Below are positions 60,743 through 64,000 of a stretch of DNA of 64,000 bases, one piece after another. Below the pieces are notes generated by a model that was given only the letters and a program-made list of their open reading frames with translations, was not told where the DNA came from and did no database searches. Position 1 is the first letter of the stretch. Every line of letters begins with the position of its first letter. The stretch spans positions 514,523 through 578,522 of the forward strand of contig NZ_JAANNP010000001.1 in assembly GCF_011250635.1 (NCBI RefSeq). Reading direction: 5' to 3'. The position numbers and the translations under genes were made by a program. The stretch is from Motilibacter deserti (GTDB lineage Bacteria > Actinomycetota > Actinomycetes > Motilibacterales > Motilibacteraceae).

Positions 60743-62002
60743 GTGACAGCCGTCCACGTAGGCCGGCAGCCGGTGTACGACCGCTCCCTGCAGGTCGTGG
60801 GCTACGAGCTGCTCTTCCGCCCCGAGGGACCGGCCGACACGGGCGCCGAGCGCGCTCTCGTCGCGGCCGCGTACCCGGGCACGGACCCCGCGGACGCCGC
60901 GACCACCCGCGTCATCGTCAGCACGTTCACCGAGTTCGGCCTCGAGCGGCTCGTCGGCCGACGCCGCGCGTTCGTCAACGTCACCCGGGCCTTCATCGTC
61001 GGCACCCTCCCGGTGCCGTTCGCCGCGGACTCGGCGGTGCTGGAGCTGCAGCCGAGCATCCTCGCCGACGACGAGGCCCTGCACGGGGTCAAGCGCCTCG
61101 CCGACCAGGGGTACGCCCTGGCGCTGGACGACTGGCGGGGCGAGCCCGAGCGCGCTCCCCTGCTGCCGTTCTGCCGCTTCGTCAAAATCGACATAGCCCA
61201 CACCAGCCCGGAGGACCTGCCCCGGCTCGTCCGCGAGCTGCGCGCGGACGCGGACGTGCAGCTCATCGCCGAGAGCGTCGAGAAGCTCTCGGACATGGAG
61301 CGCTGTCACGAGCTGGGCTTCGAGCACTTCCAGGGGCGCTTCCTGCTCCGCCCCGACGTCGTCACCGCGCGCACGGTCTCGCCGTCGGAGCTGTCGAGCC
61401 TGCAGCTGCTGGCCAAGCTCGCGGACCCGGAGATCGACCTGGCCGACATCGAGGCGGTCGTGCGGACCGACGTGGGGCTGAACTACCGCGTGCTGCGGGC
61501 CGCGAACGCCGCCGCCTCCGGCCCCGCCCGGCGCATCGAGTCGATCCGGGACGCCCTCGTCCTGCTCGGGATGCAGACGCTGCGCTCGTGGATGCTGCTG
61601 ATGGTCCTCGCCTCGGGCAAGCCGGACGAGGAGAAGCTGCGCACGGCCATGACGCGCGCCCGGGCGTGCGAGATCCTCGCCGGTCGCGTCGGCGGGACGC
61701 GGCCCGAGTCGGCCTTCATCGTCGGGCTGCTCTCGAGCCTGGACATGCTGCTCGGCCTGTCGATGGACGTCGTCGTCGAGCGGCTCCCGCTCGCCGCGGA
61801 CCTGCACCTCGCGCTCGCCCACAAGCAGGGCCGGCTCGGCAAGATTCTCGACGCCGTCCTGGCGCAGGAGGCCAGCGACGAGCGGCGGATCGCGACGCTC
61901 GCCGACGCGCTCCCGGTCGACGTGACCGAGCTGTCGCGCGCCTACCTCGCGGCCGTCACCTGGTCCAACCAGACCTGCGACGAGGTGCTGCCGGCCGCCT
62001 GA
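60743..62002 (+). CDS. EAL-HDOD (YuxH-type) signalling protein
   Basis: 419 aa from a GTG with GAGGAGG upstream. N-terminal EAL-fold domain (about 1-205) opens with GRQPVYDRSLQVVGYELLFR; EAL is replaced by ELL and several metal ligands are missing, so c-di-GMP hydrolysis is unlikely. C-terminal HDOD domain (about 210-400) contains LNYRVLRAANAAASG and LLGMQTLRSWMLLM. The group is implicated in motility and c-di-GMP-related signalling. It is divergent from nadD. Confidence 0.92.
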   Translation: MTAVHVGRQPVYDRSLQVVGYELLFRPEGPADTGAERALVAAAYPGTDPADAATTRVIVSTFTEFGLERLVGRRRAFVNVTRAFIVGTLPVPFAADSAVLELQPSILADDEALHGVKRLADQGYALALDDWRGEPERAPLLPFCRFVKIDIAHTSPEDLPRLVRELRADADVQLIAESVEKLSDMERCHELGFEHFQGRFLLRPDVVTARTVSPSELSSLQLLAKLADPEIDLADIEAVVRTDVGLNYRVLRAANAAASGPARRIESIRDALVLLGMQTLRSWMLLMVLASGKPDEEKLRTAMTRARACEILAGRVGGTRPESAFIVGLLSSLDMLLGLSMDVVVERLPLAADLHLALAHKQGRLGKILDAVLAQEASDERRIATLADALPVDVTELSRAYLAAVTWSNQTCDEVLPAA

Positions 62003-62035
62003 GCCGGGCCGCCGCGGAGCCTGCGCAGGCCCGGC
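62003..62035. terminator. Terminator between EAL-HDOD and small membrane protein genes
   Basis: GCCGGGCC/GGCCCGGC arms around a 17-nt loop, directly after the EAL-HDOD stop and before the convergent small gene. Confidence 0.6.
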
Positions 62036-62041
62036 GCCGGG

Positions 62042-62176
62042 TCAGCGGTCGTGGTTGAAGCTGATCGTGATCAGCAGCGCCACGATGAGGATGCCGAAGG
62101 TGATCAGCCCGATCACCAGCGGGTCGGCGGGCAGCTCGTTCGCGTGCTCCTCGGCGGCCAGCACGGCACTGCGCAT
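62042..62176 (-). CDS. 44-aa single-pass membrane protein
   Basis: Starts at the ATG at 62176 with GAGGAG upstream. A short acidic N-terminus is followed by one transmembrane helix (PLVIGLITFGILIVALLITI) and SFNHDR. Small proteins of this kind lie between proA and nadD in many actinomycetes. Function unknown. Confidence 0.8.
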   Translation of the reverse strand: MRSAVLAAEEHANELPADPLVIGLITFGILIVALLITISFNHDR

Positions 62177-62290
62177 GTCGCGCTCCTCGTCGTCGCTCGT
62201 CGGTTCGGTCGGTCTCGTCGGCGGGCAGCCGCTTCCCACGGGAGGTGAGCGCCGGCTGCGTGCTCCGGCGCCCATCGTGGCACAGCGGGC

Positions 62291-63601
62291 TCAGGCCCTG
62301 ACGGTGCCCTCACCGGTCATGACGAACTTGGTCGACGTCAGCTCGGTCAGCCCCATCGGCCCGCGCGCGTGCAGCTTCTGGGTGGAGATGCCGATCTCGG
62401 CCCCGAAGCCCAGCTCGCCGCCGTCGGTGAACCGGGTCGACGCGTTCACCGCCACGCCGGCCGAGTCCACGGTCGCCACGAACCGGCGCGCCGCCTGCTG
62501 GGACCGGGTCACGATGGCCTCGGTGTGGCCGCTGCCGTAGGTGCGGATGTGCGTGACCGCCTCATCCAGCGAGCCGACGACCTTGGCCGCGAGGTCGAGC
62601 GAGAGGTACTCGGCGTACCAGTCGTCCTCGGTCGCCTCGACCGTCTCGATCCCCGCGTCCGCGGCCGCCTTGGCCACCGCCTCGTCGGCGTGCAGCGTGA
62701 CGCCGGCCTCGCGCAGCGCCGGGAGCGCCACGGGGAGGAACGCGTCGGCGACGTCCTCGTGCACGAGCAGGGTCTCGGCGGAGTTGCAGACGCTGGTGCG
62801 CTGGGTCTTCGCGTTGAGCAGGATCTTCACGGCCATGTCGACGTCGGCCTCGGCGTCGACGTAGACGTGGCAGTTGCCCACGCCCGTCTCGATCACCGGC
62901 ACCGTCGACTCCTCGACGACCGAGCGGATCAGCCCCGCCCCGCCGCGCGGGATGAGCACGTCCACCAGCCCGCGGGCGCGCATGAGGTGCTTGACCGACT
63001 CGCGCGACTCCCCCGGCACGAGCTGGACCGCGTCCCCGGGCAGGCCGGCCGCGACGAGCGCGCGCTGCAGCACCGCGATGAGGGCGGTGTTGGAGGAGTA
63101 CGCCGACGAGGACCCGCGCAGCAGGGCGGCGTTGCCGGACTTCAGGCAGAGCCCGGCGGCGTCGACCGTGACGTTGGGCCGGGCCTCGTAGATGATCCCG
63201 ACGACGCCCATCGGCACGCGCACCTGGCGCACCTCGAGGCCGTTCGGGCGGACGAAGCCACGGACCACCTCACCGACCGGGTCGGGCAGCGCGGCAACGT
63301 CGCGCAGGCCCTGGGCCATGCCCTGCAGCCGCTCGCGGGTCAGCCGCAGCCGGTCGATCATGTTGGCCAGGGTGCCGTTGCCCTCGGCGCGGGCGATGTC
63401 CTCGGCGTTGGCGGCCAGGATCTCGTCGGCGTGCTCGAGCAGCGCGTCGGCCATCGCGAGCAGCGCAGCGTCCTTGGGGCCGCGCGGCAGTGGCGCGAGC
63501 TCGACGCTCGCCTCCTTGGCCCGGCGGGCGGCGGCCAGCACGGCCTCGCGCTCGTCGGTCGAGGTGTCGGGCTGCCCTGCGGTCGAGACGTCGGCGCTCA
63601 C
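62291..63601 (-). CDS. proA: Gamma-glutamyl phosphate reductase
   Basis: 436 aa from the GTG at 63601 (SADVSTAG). Reduces gamma-glutamyl phosphate to glutamate semialdehyde in proline synthesis. Catalytic cysteine in [13 protein letters not shown] near residue 280, cofactor segment [23 protein letters not shown] split around residue 135, and the terminal [12 protein letters not shown]. Conserved neighbour of nadD. Confidence 0.95.
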   Translation of the reverse strand: MSADVSTAGQPDTSTDEREAVLAAARRAKEASVELAPLPRGPKDAALLAMADALLEHADEILAANAEDIARAEGNGTLANMIDRLRLTRERLQGMAQGLRDVAALPDPVGEVVRGFVRPNGLEVRQVRVPMGVVGIIYEARPNVTVDAAGLCLKSGNAALLRGSSSAYSSNTALIAVLQRALVAAGLPGDAVQLVPGESRESVKHLMRARGLVDVLIPRGGAGLIRSVVEESTVPVIETGVGNCHVYVDAEADVDMAVKILLNAKTQRTSVCNSAETLLVHEDVADAFLPVALPALREAGVTLHADEAVAKAAADAGIETVEATEDDWYAEYLSLDLAAKVVGSLDEAVTHIRTYGSGHTEAIVTRSQQAARRFVATVDSAGVAVNASTRFTDGGELGFGAEIGISTQKLHARGPMGLTELTSTKFVMTGEGTVRA

Positions 63602-63711
63602 GGGTTCAGGGTACGGCGGCCCCGCGTCCGCTCGCCTCGCCTTTCTCCGCCGCCTCGCCTCTGCCTGCGCGGTTTCCCACCCCGCCGCTGCGCGCCCCGC
63701 CTTCCTCGTCG

Positions 63712-63781
63712 TGATCATGCACATGTGGCAAGTTCTCCACAGCCTCGTGTCTGTGGACAACTCGCCATATGCGCATGATCA
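63712..63781. repeat. REP-like palindrome with paired DnaA-box-like cores
   Basis: 23-bp imperfect arms (20 of 23 match) starting TGATCATGC enclose an inner TCCACAG/CTGTGGA stem. The inner arms read TTCTCCACA and, on the minus strand, TTGTCCACA, which is an exact actinobacterial DnaA box. Located upstream of proA between two genes. Confidence 0.7.
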
Positions 63782-63795
63782 GCGCGAGGGTGGGG

Positions 63796-63999
63796 TCAGA
63801 AGGGGGCGACCTCGCCGGCCGGCACGAGCGCCGGGGCCGGCGGCTGGGCCATCCGCCAGTGGTAGGTCTCGCGGTCCACGACCTCGAGGCCGACGACCTC
63901 CCAGGCCGGGAGCCCGGCGCTCGTCCGGTGCTCGCCCCAGAGCCGCAGGGCGAGGGCGGCCGCGTCGTCCAGGCAGCGCGCCTCCTCCCAATAGCGCAC
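63796..63999 (-). CDS. Partial hypothetical protein, cut by the window end
   Basis: At least 67 codons, ending ALVPAGEVAPF. The frame reaches the window edge, so the apparent GTG start at 63999 may be an internal valine. It contains YWEEARCLDDAAALALRLWG. Small proteins like this are found next to proA in actinomycetes; no function is known. Confidence 0.6.
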   Translation of the reverse strand: MRYWEEARCLDDAAALALRLWGEHRTSAGLPAWEVVGLEVVDRETYHWRMAQPPAPALVPAGEVAPF

Positions 64000-64000
64000 C

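Overview
The window is chromosomal DNA from a high-GC actinobacterium. Codon use is strongly GC3-biased, several genes start with GTG or TTG, Lsr2-like sequence is present, and the gene order proA - nadD - rsfS - phosphatase - tRNA-Ala - leuS - degV - comEA - comEC is the one seen in many actinomycetes. Secreted hydrolases with helical C-terminal tails and a YuxH-type EAL-HDOD protein would fit a soil or plant-associated lineage near Frankiales/Kineosporiales, but the genus cannot be fixed from sequence reading alone.

Layout. (1) 0-8.5 kb holds the housekeeping block on the minus strand: a small hypothetical, comEC, comEA, degV, leuS. (2) 8.7-34.3 kb is host-like high-GC DNA: a degenerate GGDEF protein, RecQ, and a group of secreted or Tat-exported hydrolases (M36 metallopeptidase, two amidase-signature enzymes, M1 peptidase, type II asparaginase, a tandem metallo-beta-lactamase protein, an EEP-fold nuclease/phosphatase), plus an ABC exporter/TetR pair with a clear operator, two DUF202 membrane proteins, ArgP/LysE, and an MmyB-type regulator/SDR pair. 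(3) 34.3-58.7 kb is a mosaic genomic island next to tRNA-Ala(GGC). It carries an intact serine recombinase whose 3' end abuts the tRNA, the remains of two further recombinases, and a truncated lsr2. Its base composition changes in blocks. (4) 58.7-64 kb returns to housekeeping: tRNA-Ala, histidine phosphatase, rsfS, nadD, an EAL-HDOD gene, a 44-aa membrane protein, proA and a partial gene.

The island is mainly anti-invader and selfish-element cargo. It has a DUF3644 protein with a HEPN-type R-N-x3-H motif and a membrane-anchored neighbour; a translationally coupled GHKL (MutL/MORC/Hsp90-like) ATPase and partner of unknown function; a NaeI-like restriction-modification set (R.NaeI-like endonuclease, C5 methyltransferase, Vsr nickase, degenerate HNH protein); and an AbiEi/AbiEii type IV toxin-antitoxin pair. 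Between these lies a lower-GC block of lipid-acting genes (patatin-like lipase with a coupled 166-aa partner, alpha/beta hydrolase, polytopic membrane protein, cyclopropane-fatty-acid-synthase-like methyltransferase, PlsC-like acyltransferase). I do not recognise that combination as a described system.

The best candidates for new biology are the GHKL-ATPase/partner operon joined to the NaeI-type locus, and the lipid-remodelling block. In the host-like part, the shared FIMAH-like tail on three unrelated secreted enzymes and the small GatC/AtzG-like partner of a Tat-exported amidase are the most interesting points.
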